Shown: piece by piece, positions 32,983 to 41,906 of the stretch
How the letters are laid out: each line of letters begins with the position of its first letter
Numbering within the stretch: position 1 is the stretch's first letter
Source of the DNA: Lachnospiraceae bacterium
GTDB taxonomy: Bacteria > Bacillota > Clostridia > Lachnospirales > Lachnospiraceae
Direction of reading: 5' to 3'
Length of the DNA: 64,000 nucleotides
Assembly (NCBI GenBank): GCA_028696165.1
Contig: JAQVHQ010000003.1
Location: 62,001 to 126,000 of the forward strand
The notes under the pieces: generated by a model
The model's database searches: none
Told to the model about the DNA's origin: nothing
Seen by the model: only the letters and a program-made list of their open reading frames with translations
Program-made: the position numbers and the translations under genes

Positions 32983-34218
32983 ATGTCAAAAGTTTTAATA
33001 GTAGGCGGAGGCGCTGCCGGGATGTTTGCATCCATTATTGCAGCACGAAACCAGCACGAAGTACATGTCTTTGAAAAAAATGAGAAACTTGGAAAAAAAG
33101 TTTATATTACTGGAAAAGGCCGCTGCAATGTGACCAATGCCGGTTCTATGGAGGAACTTTTTTCCAGCGTTACAACTAATGAGAAATTCATGTACAGTGC
33201 GTTTCATCAGTTCAATAATTTTGATATGATGGAATTTTTTGAGGAAATTGGTGTTACACTAAAAACAGAACGGGGAAATCGTGTCTTTCCTGCCTCTGAC
33301 CGTGCCAATACCATTATCCAGGGATTAGAAAATGAAATGCGCAAACAACATGTTCAGATACATCTGCATCAGGAAGTCAGCAGTTTATTATATGATGAAG
33401 ATATGGCACAAATAAGTGGTATTAAACTGGCTGATGGAAGAAAAATATCCGGAGATGCTGTAGTTATAGGTACAGGTGGTTTGTCATATCCGACTACCGG
33501 ATCCACAGGTGATGGTTATACTTTTGCAAAGCAAAGAGACATGGAAGTGACTAAACTTTACCCGTCTCTTGTGCCGATGAATACAAAAGAAGACTATATT
33601 CCATTGCTGCAGGGATTGTCGCTTAAGAATGTCACACTGTCCATATATGATGGTGACAAAAAATTGTATGAGGAATTTGGTGAGATGATGTTTACCCATT
33701 TTGGAATTACCGGACCGCTTGTGTTGACGGCTAGTTCTTATGTGGGACCTGTTGTAAAGGAAAAACAAGTGAAGGGATTCATTGATTTGAAACCAGCGGT
33801 GACCGAAGAACAATTAGATCAAAGAATTTTAAAAATATTCGATGAAAACAAGAACAAACAGTTTAAGAATGTAACAGGTGGATTGATGCCTGCAAAATTA
33901 GAACCTGTTGTACTCTCTTTAAGCGGAATACACCCAGATAAAAAAGTCAATGAGATATCAAAAGAAGAACGTCAGCAGTTTATTATGTGTATGAAGGCTT
34001 TTCCATTGACGATAACGGGACTGCGTGATTTTAAAGAGGCGATTATCACTAAGGGCGGCGTATCTGTTAAAGAGATTATTCCGAAAACAATGGAATCAAA
34101 GAAAGTCCCTGGTTTGTATTTTATCGGGGAAGTATTAGATGTAGATGCTGTTACAGGTGGGTTTAATTTACAGATTGCCTGGTCCACAGCTTATGCTGCG
34201 GCAAGCCATATATATTAA
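32983..34218 (+). CDS. BaiN/HI0933-family NAD(P)/FAD-dependent oxidoreductase
   Basis: 411 residues. FAD-binding GGGAAGMFASIIAA near residue 7, followed by VYITGKGRCNVTN (near 45), the family's characteristic motif; VIGTGGLSYPTTGSTGDGY (near 160) and a C-terminal FIGEVLDVDAVTGGFNLQIAWSTG-like end. Members include BaiN of bile acid dehydroxylators, but most are uncharacterised flavoproteins present in nearly all Firmicutes. A bile acid role should not be inferred from this alone. It is spaced 42 bases before cmk. Confidence 0.88.
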   Translation: MSKVLIVGGGAAGMFASIIAARNQHEVHVFEKNEKLGKKVYITGKGRCNVTNAGSMEELFSSVTTNEKFMYSAFHQFNNFDMMEFFEEIGVTLKTERGNRVFPASDRANTIIQGLENEMRKQHVQIHLHQEVSSLLYDEDMAQISGIKLADGRKISGDAVVIGTGGLSYPTTGSTGDGYTFAKQRDMEVTKLYPSLVPMNTKEDYIPLLQGLSLKNVTLSIYDGDKKLYEEFGEMMFTHFGITGPLVLTASSYVGPVVKEKQVKGFIDLKPAVTEEQLDQRILKIFDENKNKQFKNVTGGLMPAKLEPVVLSLSGIHPDKKVNEISKEERQQFIMCMKAFPLTITGLRDFKEAIITKGGVSVKEIIPKTMESKKVPGLYFIGEVLDVDAVTGGFNLQIAWSTAYAAASHIY

Positions 34219-34260
34219 ATATGTTATACAATAATTATAAGTTTAACAAAGGAGAACGTT

Positions 34261-34914
34261 ATGAACACAATTGCTATTGACGGACCGGCTGGAGCGGGAA
34301 AAAGTACGATTGCAAAGAGAGTTGCAAAAAATTTATCCTACATTTATGTAGATACAGGTGCCATGTATCGTGCAATGGCATTGTATCTTATCCGCAATCA
34401 GGTGAAGCCAGAAGAAACAGAAAAAATAGAGAAAGCCTCCGAGCATGCTGATATCTCCATTGCGTATGAAAACGGGGAGCAACAGGTTCTTTTAAATGGT
34501 GAGAATGTAACGTCCCTGCTTCGTACAGAAGAAGTGGGCAATATGGCATCAAAAAGTTCCGCTAATCCCAAAGTGCGTACCAAACTGGTAGAATTGCAGC
34601 GTAAACTGGCTTCGAAACAGCCAGTGGTTATGGATGGCAGAGATATAGGAACGCAGGTATTGCCAAATGCAAATATTAAGATATATCTGACCGCAAGTAC
34701 CCACACACGGGCTCTGCGACGCTATAAGGAATTGAACGAAAAAGGGGAAAGTTGTAATTTGCAGACAATTGAAGAAGATATTGCCCTAAGAGATCACCAG
34801 GATATGACCCGCGAGATTTCACCGCTTAAAAAGGCAGAAGATGCGGTATTGTTAGATTCCTCAGATATGACAATAGATGAGGTTGTTTCTAAAATTATGG
34901 GAATGGTAAAATAG
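34261..34914 (+). CDS. cmk: Cytidylate kinase
   Basis: 217 residues. P-loop IDGPAGAGKSTIAKR (residues 5-19), then YVDTGAMYRA and MDGRDIGTQVLP (near 122), all standard for bacterial (d)CMP kinase. It phosphorylates CMP and dCMP with ATP. Ribosome binding site AAAGGAG is 6 bases from the ATG. Its stop abuts the ispH start directly, and the S1 gene follows: the cmk-ispH-S1 order is common in Clostridia. Confidence 0.97.
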   Translation: MNTIAIDGPAGAGKSTIAKRVAKNLSYIYVDTGAMYRAMALYLIRNQVKPEETEKIEKASEHADISIAYENGEQQVLLNGENVTSLLRTEEVGNMASKSSANPKVRTKLVELQRKLASKQPVVMDGRDIGTQVLPNANIKIYLTASTHTRALRRYKELNEKGESCNLQTIEEDIALRDHQDMTREISPLKKAEDAVLLDSSDMTIDEVVSKIMGMVK

Positions 34915-35769
34915 ATGGAAGTAATTGTAGCAAAAACTGCCGGCTTTTGTTTTGGCGTAAAGAGAGCGGTGGATATGGCGTATGAACAGTCTGTAAACGG
35001 TAAAAAGCCTATTTATACCTATGGTCCGATTATTCATAATGAAGAGGTAGTCGGGGATTTGGAGGCAAAGGGTGTCCGGGTTATAGAAAATGAAGAAGAA
35101 TTAAAGAAAATACACACAGGAACTGTGATTATAAGATCGCATGGAGTATCCAGACATATCTATGAAGTAATAAAAACGCAGGGATTGGATATGGTAGATG
35201 CAACCTGCCCATTTGTCAAAAAAATTCACACAATTGTTGACAGAGAGAGCCGGGGCGGGAGACATATTGTCATCATAGGCAATGCAGACCACCCTGAGGT
35301 AGAAGGAATTCGCGGATGGTGCAATGGCGAGAAGGTGACTGTGATTCATAACATCATAGATGCAGAAGAATTTTCACTTTCTGAGGGTGAAAAAGTGTGT
35401 ATTGTATCACAAACGACATTTAATTACAACAAATTTGAAGATTTAGTTGAAATTTTCGAGAAAAAGGGTTATGATAGAATTGTTTTAAATACAATCTGCA
35501 ATGCGACTGAAGAGCGACAGACCGAAGCAAAGAAGATTGCAGGTAACGTTGACGCTATGATTGTCATAGGCGGTAAACATAGTTCCAATACGCAAAAGCT
35601 TTACGAGATTTGCCGACAGGAATGTAGGAATACTTACTATATACAGACACTCGTTGATTTGGATTTAGATGCTTTTCAATCCACTGGTTGCGTAGGTATT
35701 ACAGCAGGGGCGTCAACCCCAAATAATATTATTGAGGAGGTTCAAAAACATGTCAGAATTAAGTTTTGA
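34915..35769 (+). CDS. ispH: 4-hydroxy-3-methylbut-2-enyl diphosphate reductase
   Basis: 284 residues, the core IspH length. Conserved cluster cysteines occur in AGFCFGVKRAV (Cys13), DATCPFVKK (near 97) and NTICNATEERQ (near 196), binding the [4Fe-4S] cluster; HGV and TYGPIIHNEEVV are also present. It makes IPP and DMAPP in the last step of the MEP isoprenoid pathway. ATG follows the cmk stop TAG with no gap. The end overlaps the S1 gene by 20 bases. In some Clostridia IspH and S1 are one fused protein; here they are separate frames. Confidence 0.97.
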   Translation: MEVIVAKTAGFCFGVKRAVDMAYEQSVNGKKPIYTYGPIIHNEEVVGDLEAKGVRVIENEEELKKIHTGTVIIRSHGVSRHIYEVIKTQGLDMVDATCPFVKKIHTIVDRESRGGRHIVIIGNADHPEVEGIRGWCNGEKVTVIHNIIDAEEFSLSEGEKVCIVSQTTFNYNKFEDLVEIFEKKGYDRIVLNTICNATEERQTEAKKIAGNVDAMIVIGGKHSSNTQKLYEICRQECRNTYYIQTLVDLDLDAFQSTGCVGITAGASTPNNIIEEVQKHVRIKF

Positions 35770-36838
35770 ACAAATGCTGGAAGAATCATTAAAAACAATT
35801 AGGAATGGAGAAGTAGTCGAAGGTACAGTCATCGATGTTAAAGAAGATGAAATTATCCTTAATATAGGTTATAAGGCTGATGGTATATTGACCAAAAGCG
35901 AATATAGCAACGATGCAAATGTCGATTTGACTACTGTCGTGAATGTTGGCGACAAAATGGAAGTAAAAGTTTTAAAAGTGAATGATGGCGAAGGTCAGGT
36001 CTTATTAACATATAAGAGACTGGCTGCTGAAAAAGGAAACAAGAGATTAGAAGAAGCTTTCGAGAATCAGGAAGTTTTAAAAGCAAAAGTTGTACAGGTA
36101 TTAAATGGTGGTTTAAGTGTTGTAGTTGATGAAGCAAGAGTATTCATCCCTGCAAGCTTAGTATCAGATTCTTACGAGAAAGACTTAAGTAAATATGCAG
36201 ATACAGAAATCGAATTTGTTATTACTGAGTTCAATCCAAGAAGAAGACGTATCATCGGAGACAGAAAACAGCTGTTAGTTGCTCAGAAAGCACAGTTACA
36301 GAAAGAATTATTCGAACGTATCCAGGTTGGAGATGTAGTAGATGGTGTTGTTAAGAACGTTACTGATTTCGGTGCATTTATCGATTTAGGCGGAGCAGAC
36401 GGACTTCTTCATATCTCAGAGATGTCTTGGGGACGTGTAGAGAATCCTAAGAAAGTATTTACTGTTGGTGAGACTGTTACTGTATTGATTAAAGAAATCA
36501 ATGGTGACAAGATTGCATTAAGCCTTAAGTTCGAAGATCAGAATCCTTGGATTACCGCTGCAGACAAATACGCTGTTGGTAATATCGTAGAGGGTGTTAT
36601 CGCTCGTATGACAGATTTTGGTGCTTTTGTAGAATTAGAAGCAGGTGTAGATGCATTACTTCATGTTTCTCAGATTTCAAGAGAACATGTAGAGAAACCA
36701 TCTGATGTTTTGAAAGTTGGTCAGCAAATCGAAGCTAAAGTCGTTGACTTTAACGGAGAAGACAGAAAAATCAGCTTAAGCATGAAAGCTTTAGAGCCAG
36801 AGATGGAAGCTCCTCAGGAAGAGTACACAGAAGAGTAA
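35750..36838 (+). CDS. rpsA: S1 RNA-binding domain protein / ribosomal protein S1 homologue
   Basis: 362 residues from ATG 35750, which has GAGGAGG 9 bases upstream inside ispH. Four S1 (OB-fold) repeats are visible: residues about 17-85, 102-168, 190-257 (VKNVTDFGAFIDLGGADGLLHISEMSW) and 275-345 (ARMTDFGAFVELEAGVDALLHVSQIS). The last two are the best conserved. Clostridial S1 homologues of this four-domain size are shorter than the six-domain E. coli S1. It binds mRNA and may aid translation initiation. The tail is acidic. Confidence 0.9.
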   Translation: MSELSFEQMLEESLKTIRNGEVVEGTVIDVKEDEIILNIGYKADGILTKSEYSNDANVDLTTVVNVGDKMEVKVLKVNDGEGQVLLTYKRLAAEKGNKRLEEAFENQEVLKAKVVQVLNGGLSVVVDEARVFIPASLVSDSYEKDLSKYADTEIEFVITEFNPRRRRIIGDRKQLLVAQKAQLQKELFERIQVGDVVDGVVKNVTDFGAFIDLGGADGLLHISEMSWGRVENPKKVFTVGETVTVLIKEINGDKIALSLKFEDQNPWITAADKYAVGNIVEGVIARMTDFGAFVELEAGVDALLHVSQISREHVEKPSDVLKVGQQIEAKVVDFNGEDRKISLSMKALEPEMEAPQEEYTEE

Positions 36839-36860
36839 TTGCTCTGATGTATAATATGTA

Positions 36861-36896
36861 TATGCGCAGATATATTCAAATTTATATCTGCGTATA
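36861..36896 (+). repeat. First hairpin after the S1 gene
   Basis: CGCAGATATA (36865-36874) pairs with TATATCTGCG (36883-36892), extended outward to 14 bp with one G-U pair. No T-tract; it precedes the terminator proper. Confidence 0.6.
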
Positions 36897-36897
36897 T

Positions 36898-36946
36898 AGC
36901 AAAAAGGATATGACATGTAAATTTGTCATATCCTTTTTGCTATTTT
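36898..36946. terminator. Bidirectional terminator between the S1 gene and the converging yprB-like gene
   Basis: The 18-base arm 36898-36915 is perfectly complementary to 36924-36941 with an 8-base loop, followed by ATTTTT. The arm includes the stop codon of the - strand gene (36940-36942). A run of A in the 5' arm provides U residues for the opposite direction. Confidence 0.85.
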
Positions 36947-37872
36947 TGAATAAGAGATTTCAATATAAGAGAAACATAATCATTAATCCATTTGTTGTCC
37001 TGAAGATAAGAATCCCGCCATGGAAGATAATTTAGTTCGCTTGAGAAGTCTTCTTTACATATATAAGGCATATCTTTACTATCATGAAATACCGGATAAA
37101 ACATCCCACTTTTACGCTGATAACAATTTTGGGCGTTTGCCCGAACACGTCGATTTTTATCTACATATTGACTAACACTTTTATGAATAGCTTGATCCTC
37201 TTCAGGCAGATAATAATAATCCTTTGTATTCTTAAAGAAACATTTTAAAGTAGTCTGTAAGAGCATGACAGCAATAATGGTATGTGTCTGTTCACCTTTT
37301 ATATAATACTGTTCTTTTTTTATAGAGAATACCTGTGGAAGAACAGAAGTGTTTTTTAGTGAGAAATAGAGGACCTGATTTTCCAACTTTATCTCATCTA
37401 AAGTGAATGAACCATTAAAAAGCTGCATATAACTGTATAAATCTTCTAAAATCGGAAGGCTGTGCAAATCACCTCCATATATTCTGTCTGTTCTGTGATA
37501 ATTCAAAAACAATTCCAGATCTTTTTGCTTCATAGATAAAAGCTTTAAAGGATCTTTTAATGATGCAAATGCATACCGATAGTCAATATGCTCTTTTTTA
37601 TTCAGAGTATATACGACTCCATAAGCTTTGCATTTGTTATGAAGATAAGGCAGATCAAAACCAGTACCATTATAAGTGCGTATCTGTGAAAAACATTCTA
37701 AAGAATCCATTAATGCTTGTAAGGCTTCAGGTTCTTTCTCTTCATTTGCGACATTCCATTCTTTAAATTGCCAGACATCCTGATTCATGTATGCAATACC
37801 CATATATACAATTCTGGAATTACGCCAAAACCGTCCAGTGGTCTCGATATCTAAATATGCATAATTATTCAT
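36940..37872 (-). CDS. Ribonuclease H-like (YprB-type) domain protein
   Basis: 310 residues on the - strand. N-terminus has YLDIETTGRFW (DxE motif of DEDD exonucleases, residues 6-12), then IRTYNGTGFDLPYL (near 80), and a later His/Asp region around residue 135 (YGGDLHSLPIL). This is the YprB/RNase_H_2 type 3'-5' exonuclease-like fold; nuclease activity is likely but its role (DNA or RNA processing) is not known. It has its own promoter and converges on the S1 gene. Confidence 0.75.
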   Translation of the reverse strand: MNNYAYLDIETTGRFWRNSRIVYMGIAYMNQDVWQFKEWNVANEEKEPEALQALMDSLECFSQIRTYNGTGFDLPYLHNKCKAYGVVYTLNKKEHIDYRYAFASLKDPLKLLSMKQKDLELFLNYHRTDRIYGGDLHSLPILEDLYSYMQLFNGSFTLDEIKLENQVLYFSLKNTSVLPQVFSIKKEQYYIKGEQTHTIIAVMLLQTTLKCFFKNTKDYYYLPEEDQAIHKSVSQYVDKNRRVRANAQNCYQRKSGMFYPVFHDSKDMPYICKEDFSSELNYLPWRDSYLQDNKWINDYVSLILKSLIQK

Positions 37873-37916
37873 ATACTCCCTGCTTTCGTAGATAATCCAC
37901 TTAATATTTCCTGTTT

Positions 37917-37945
37917 ATTATAGTTAAAATGTGTAAATAAATCAA
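37917..37945 (-). promoter_or_regulatory. SigA promoter for the yprB-like gene
   Basis: Reading the - strand: TTGATT (37945-37940), 17-base spacer, TATAAT (37922-37917), 45 bases before the start codon. Confidence 0.7.
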
Positions 37946-38081
37946 ATAATTTGAGGAATGAAATATAAAAGCAACAATTGTTCACAATTCTGTACCAAAA
38001 CCTATCATTTTTGTAGTGATTTTTTGTGGGAATTGTTGTATTATATCAATAGTGGTTAAAAAACGGTAGGAGGAAATTTAT

Positions 38082-38996
38082 TTGTTTATATTTTATCAGT
38101 GGGAAATTGCTGGAATTGATTTGTATCATATACTGGCATGGTTTTTTATTTATAGTTTTTTTGGCTGGGTATGGGAAAGCTGTTATGTGTCTTTTAAACA
38201 GCGCAAATGGATCAATCGAGGCTTTGTCACTGGTCCATGTCTTACAATCTACGGAGCAGGAGCAATCGGTGTCTATATGACCTTAAAAGGACTTCCGAAG
38301 AACATTATACTGCTTTATATTGGCGGAGTTATAGTAGCAACTGTATTAGAGTATGTTACCGCAGTTATTATGGAGTCGCTTTTTCATATGAGCTGGTGGG
38401 ACTACAGTGATAAGAAGTTTAATTTTCAGGGACGCATCTGCCTTGGCAGTTCTTTGTTCTGGGGAGTTATGACAGTTGCTTTGTTCTATGTACTTCAACC
38501 AATGGTGGAGAGCATCTGTAATCTGGTGTCAGTTCGTACCGGATATTATATCCTATCAGGGATAATGGCAGTATATCTGGTGGATTTTACTTCAGCATTT
38601 ATTGTTGCTTCCAATCTTTCTCAAAAAGTCCACAACTGGAATGTTATGCTGGATGAATGGGGCGATTATCTAAAGGACAATGTACTTCCTGAACAAGTAG
38701 ATGAGTTTAAACAAAAGCTTCATGGAGCAAAACAGTATTTTTCTGATAACAAAGCGTTAAATCATCTGGAAAAGAGAGGAAAAGAGTTCCTGGAATCTCT
38801 GGATATAGGACGTGAGCAGGAGAATGCATTAAGCCGTGAAGAATTTATGAACAAATATAAAGACTTTACCGACCGTTTTATGTCTGTACGAAAGAATAAT
38901 AATCACATAGCAAAACGTTTCTTACATTCTTATCCGAAGCTTGGTAATTTAACAAAACTTCGTAGAGAGAAAGAAAATGAAAAATATAATAACTAA
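38082..38996 (+). CDS. CmpB-like membrane protein with cytosolic C-terminal extension, in front of rnfC
   Basis: 304 residues with a TTG start at 38082, fixed by AGGAGG 8 bases upstream. The first about 180 residues are five to six membrane helices with the family motifs FGWVWESCYVSF, RKWINRGFVTGP and SWWDYSDKKFNFQGRICLGSS; a predicted soluble, charged tail of about 110 residues follows. It is paralogous to the protein at 19517-20098, which lacks the tail. Its stop lies 13 bases before the rnfC start, so it probably belongs to the rnf transcript. The upstream region 37946-38081 is AT-rich; I see no clear full promoter for this strand. Function unknown. Confidence 0.8.
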   Translation: MFIFYQWEIAGIDLYHILAWFFIYSFFGWVWESCYVSFKQRKWINRGFVTGPCLTIYGAGAIGVYMTLKGLPKNIILLYIGGVIVATVLEYVTAVIMESLFHMSWWDYSDKKFNFQGRICLGSSLFWGVMTVALFYVLQPMVESICNLVSVRTGYYILSGIMAVYLVDFTSAFIVASNLSQKVHNWNVMLDEWGDYLKDNVLPEQVDEFKQKLHGAKQYFSDNKALNHLEKRGKEFLESLDIGREQENALSREEFMNKYKDFTDRFMSVRKNNNHIAKRFLHSYPKLGNLTKLRREKENEKYNN

Positions 38997-39009
38997 AGGA
39001 GGGAACAGC

Positions 39010-40332
39010 ATGAGTTTGCTAACATTTAAGGGTGGTATTCATCCGGACGATGGCAAGAAATTATCAAAAGAAAAGCCCATTAAGTCCGTACTGCCAAAAG
39101 GAGAATTGGTATACCTGCTGTCACAGCACATTGGTGCTCCGGCAAAACCAATTGTACAAAAAGGAGATCATGTTCTGGTTGGACAAAAAATTGCAGAAGC
39201 AGGCGGCTTTGTATCAGCCCCTGTATATTCCACTGTATCTGGAACTGTAAAGAGTCTCGAGAAACGTATGAATGTAACCGGAGCCATGGGTGATGCAATC
39301 ATTGTGGAGAATGATAACAACTATGAAACCGTTACATATCAGCCATTAAAATCTCTGAAAGATGTATCTAAAGAAGAGGTTTTAAACCGCATTAAAGAAG
39401 CAGGTGTGGTAGGTATGGGTGGTGCTGGATTTCCAACACACGTAAAGTTATCGCCAAAAGAGCCTGATAAGATTGAATTTGTTATTGTAAATGGAGCTGA
39501 ATGTGAACCATATCTGACATCCGATTATCGTCGTATGCTGGAAGAACCTGAGAAGATTATCGGTGGATTAAAGTGCATGCTGCATTTGTTTGATAATGCA
39601 CGTGGATACATAGCCATTGAAGATAACAAACCGGATTGTATTGCACGTATGACAGAATTGGTTGAAAAAGAAGACCGTATTGAAGTAAAAACTTTAAAAA
39701 CAAAGTATCCTCAGGGTGCTGAACGTCAGTTGATTTATGCAACTACCAATCGCTCTATTAATTCTTCTATGCTGCCTGCTGATGCGGGATGTGTGGTAGA
39801 TAATGTAGATACTGTTGTTGCTATCTATAATGGTGTGCGTTTGGGACGTCCGTTGATGCATCGTATCGTAACTGTAACAGGAGATGCCATTACAGATCCA
39901 CGCAACTTCCTGGTTCCGGTAGGAACAAATTATGAGGAGTTAATCGAAGAAGCAGGTGGATTTAAACAGGATCCTGTGAAAATTATCTCAGGTGGTCCTA
40001 TGATGGGATTTGGTCTTTATGACTTAAATGTACCGGTAACAAAGACTTCCTCTGCACTTTTATGTCTTACTTCGGATGATGTTTCTGAAAATGAAGAAAC
40101 CAATTGTATCAACTGTGGTAAATGTGTCAGCGTCTGTCCGGGAAGAGTATTACCTGCTAGACTGGCAACTTTTGCTAATGAAGGTAAAGAAGAAGCATTC
40201 TTAAAGTATAATGGAATGGAATGTTGTGAATGTGGATGCTGCAGCTTTGTATGTCCTGCAAAACGTCCGCTTACCCAGTCTATTAAGTCTATGAGAAGAA
40301 TGATTCTTGCAAATAGGAAGAAGAAGGCATAA
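39010..40332 (+). CDS. rnfC: Rnf complex subunit C
   Basis: 440 residues from ATG 39010 after AAAGGAGGG. N-terminal RnfC domain, a NuoF/SLBB-like NADH- and FMN-binding region (VVGMGGAGFPTHVK near residue 135; VNGAECEPYLTSDYR near 165), then two [4Fe-4S] motifs, CINCGKCVSVCPGR and CCECGCCSFVCPAKRP (near 370-420). RnfC is the peripheral subunit that takes or gives electrons at NAD(H). The start at 38977 in frame is excluded because it lies inside the previous gene upstream of the ribosome binding site. Confidence 0.97.
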   Translation: MSLLTFKGGIHPDDGKKLSKEKPIKSVLPKGELVYLLSQHIGAPAKPIVQKGDHVLVGQKIAEAGGFVSAPVYSTVSGTVKSLEKRMNVTGAMGDAIIVENDNNYETVTYQPLKSLKDVSKEEVLNRIKEAGVVGMGGAGFPTHVKLSPKEPDKIEFVIVNGAECEPYLTSDYRRMLEEPEKIIGGLKCMLHLFDNARGYIAIEDNKPDCIARMTELVEKEDRIEVKTLKTKYPQGAERQLIYATTNRSINSSMLPADAGCVVDNVDTVVAIYNGVRLGRPLMHRIVTVTGDAITDPRNFLVPVGTNYEELIEEAGGFKQDPVKIISGGPMMGFGLYDLNVPVTKTSSALLCLTSDDVSENEETNCINCGKCVSVCPGRVLPARLATFANEGKEEAFLKYNGMECCECGCCSFVCPAKRPLTQSIKSMRRMILANRKKKA

Positions 40333-40344
40333 GGAGGAGATAAA

Positions 40345-41304
40345 ATGAGTGATTTATTACATGTGTCATCTTCACCTCATGTGAGATCTAAGGTGACCAC
40401 AAGTTCCATTATGATGGCGGTTTGCATAGCGTTGCTTCCAACCACTATCTTTGGTATTTATAACTTTGGGTTGAATGCCCTGATGTTAGTATGTGTTTCC
40501 GTAGCAACCTGTGTATTAACAGAAATGATATACGAGCACTTTATGCACAAGAAAATCACAGTAGGTGATTTCAGTGCAGTTGTTACAGGTTTACTGCTGG
40601 CACTTAACCTGCCAGGCAATGCTCCATGGTGGATTGCTGTTATCGGCAGCATCTTTGCTATCTTGGTAGTAAAGCAGCTTTTCGGTGGATTAGGACAGAA
40701 TTTCATGAACCCGGCTTTAGCTGGAAGATGTTTCCTGTTGATTTGTTTTACCGGCAGAATGACGAACTTTGCTATCCCGAACGGTGCATTTGGCAACATT
40801 GTAGATACTGTATCCGGAGCTACTCCATTGGCAGCATTAAAAGCAGGAGAGCAGGTAGATGTACTTTCTATGTTCCTTGGAAATACCACCGGAACAATCG
40901 GCGAGACTTCTGCAATTGCTATTTTAGTGGGAGCAGTATTCTTAGTATCGATTAAAGTTATTGATTTAAAAATCCCGCTTACATATATTGGATCTTTTGC
41001 TGTATTTGTATTGATATTTGGCGGACATGGATTTGATTTGAATTATCTGGCAGCACATCTTTGCGGCGGTGGTTTGATGCTTGGTGCATGGTTTATGGCT
41101 ACAGATTATGTCACAACACCTATCACTAAAAATGGTCAGCTTGTATATGGTGTCTGTCTGGGTATCTTAACAGGAATTTTCCGTATCTTTGGTGGATCCG
41201 CAGAAGGTGTATCTTATGCAATTATCTTCTGCAACCTGTTAGTTCCATTGATTGAAAGAGTTACCCTTCCGACAGCATTTGGTAAAGGAGGGAAAAAAGC
41301 ATGA
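40345..41304 (+). CDS. rnfD: Rnf complex subunit D
   Basis: 319 residues, about nine transmembrane helices. DTVSGATPLAAL (near residue 152) contains the Thr to which FMN is covalently bound through a phosphodiester bond by ApbE. RnfD is the main ion-translocating candidate, related to NqrB. It follows rnfC by 12 bases, with AAGGAGGAG; its stop overlaps rnfG by four bases. Confidence 0.97.
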   Translation: MSDLLHVSSSPHVRSKVTTSSIMMAVCIALLPTTIFGIYNFGLNALMLVCVSVATCVLTEMIYEHFMHKKITVGDFSAVVTGLLLALNLPGNAPWWIAVIGSIFAILVVKQLFGGLGQNFMNPALAGRCFLLICFTGRMTNFAIPNGAFGNIVDTVSGATPLAALKAGEQVDVLSMFLGNTTGTIGETSAIAILVGAVFLVSIKVIDLKIPLTYIGSFAVFVLIFGGHGFDLNYLAAHLCGGGLMLGAWFMATDYVTTPITKNGQLVYGVCLGILTGIFRIFGGSAEGVSYAIIFCNLLVPLIERVTLPTAFGKGGKKA

Positions 41305-41906
41305 AATCAATTATAAAAGATACAATTACTTTGACCCTGATTACCCTGATTGCAGGTGTTTTGCTTGGCGCTGTATATGAGATTACCAAAGCGCCGATTG
41401 AAAACCAGCAGGCCATGGCCAAAGAAGAGGCTTATAAAGAAGTATTTGAAGATGCAGACAGTTTTGAAGTGGTTTCCACAGAAGATCCTAAATTAAACTC
41501 ATATATTAGTGAAAATGGATTATCTGCACAGTCTATTGATGAGGTTATGGATGTAAAGGATGCTTCCGGAGAATCTATCGGATATGCATTTACCGTAACT
41601 ACCTCAGAGGGATATGGCGGAGATATTACCTTCTCTATGGGTGTTAAAAACGATGGAACTTTAAATGGAATCTCTATTCTCAGCATTTCAGAAACTGCAG
41701 GACTTGGTATGAAGGCTGATACCGATGAGTTTAAATCTCAGTTTAAAGATAAGAACGTAAGCAGTTTTTCTTATACAAAAACCGGAGCAGTCAGCGACGA
41801 TCAGATTGATGCATTAAGTGGTGCAACCATCACTACCAATGCAGTTACTAATGGTGTCAATGCCGGCTTGCTGGCATTCCAGTATCTTGAAGGGGGGAAT
41901 CAATAA
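41301..41906 (+). CDS. rnfG: Rnf complex subunit G
   Basis: 201 residues. One N-terminal transmembrane helix (about 7-28) and an extracytoplasmic FMN-binding domain. The flavinylation site is DALSGATITTNAV near residue 173 (Thr in SGAT). It relays electrons outside the membrane between the flavins of RnfD and RnfG. Start overlaps rnfD by ATGA; stop overlaps rnfE by one base. Confidence 0.96.
   Translation: MKSIIKDTITLTLITLIAGVLLGAVYEITKAPIENQQAMAKEEAYKEVFEDADSFEVVSTEDPKLNSYISENGLSAQSIDEVMDVKDASGESIGYAFTVTTSEGYGGDITFSMGVKNDGTLNGISILSISETAGLGMKADTDEFKSQFKDKNVSSFSYTKTGAVSDDQIDALSGATITTNAVTNGVNAGLLAFQYLEGGNQ

Noticed and set aside
32983..34218. Bile acid dehydroxylation gene baiN
   Set aside because: The protein belongs to the BaiN-like family, but almost every Firmicute has one and no bai genes are nearby.
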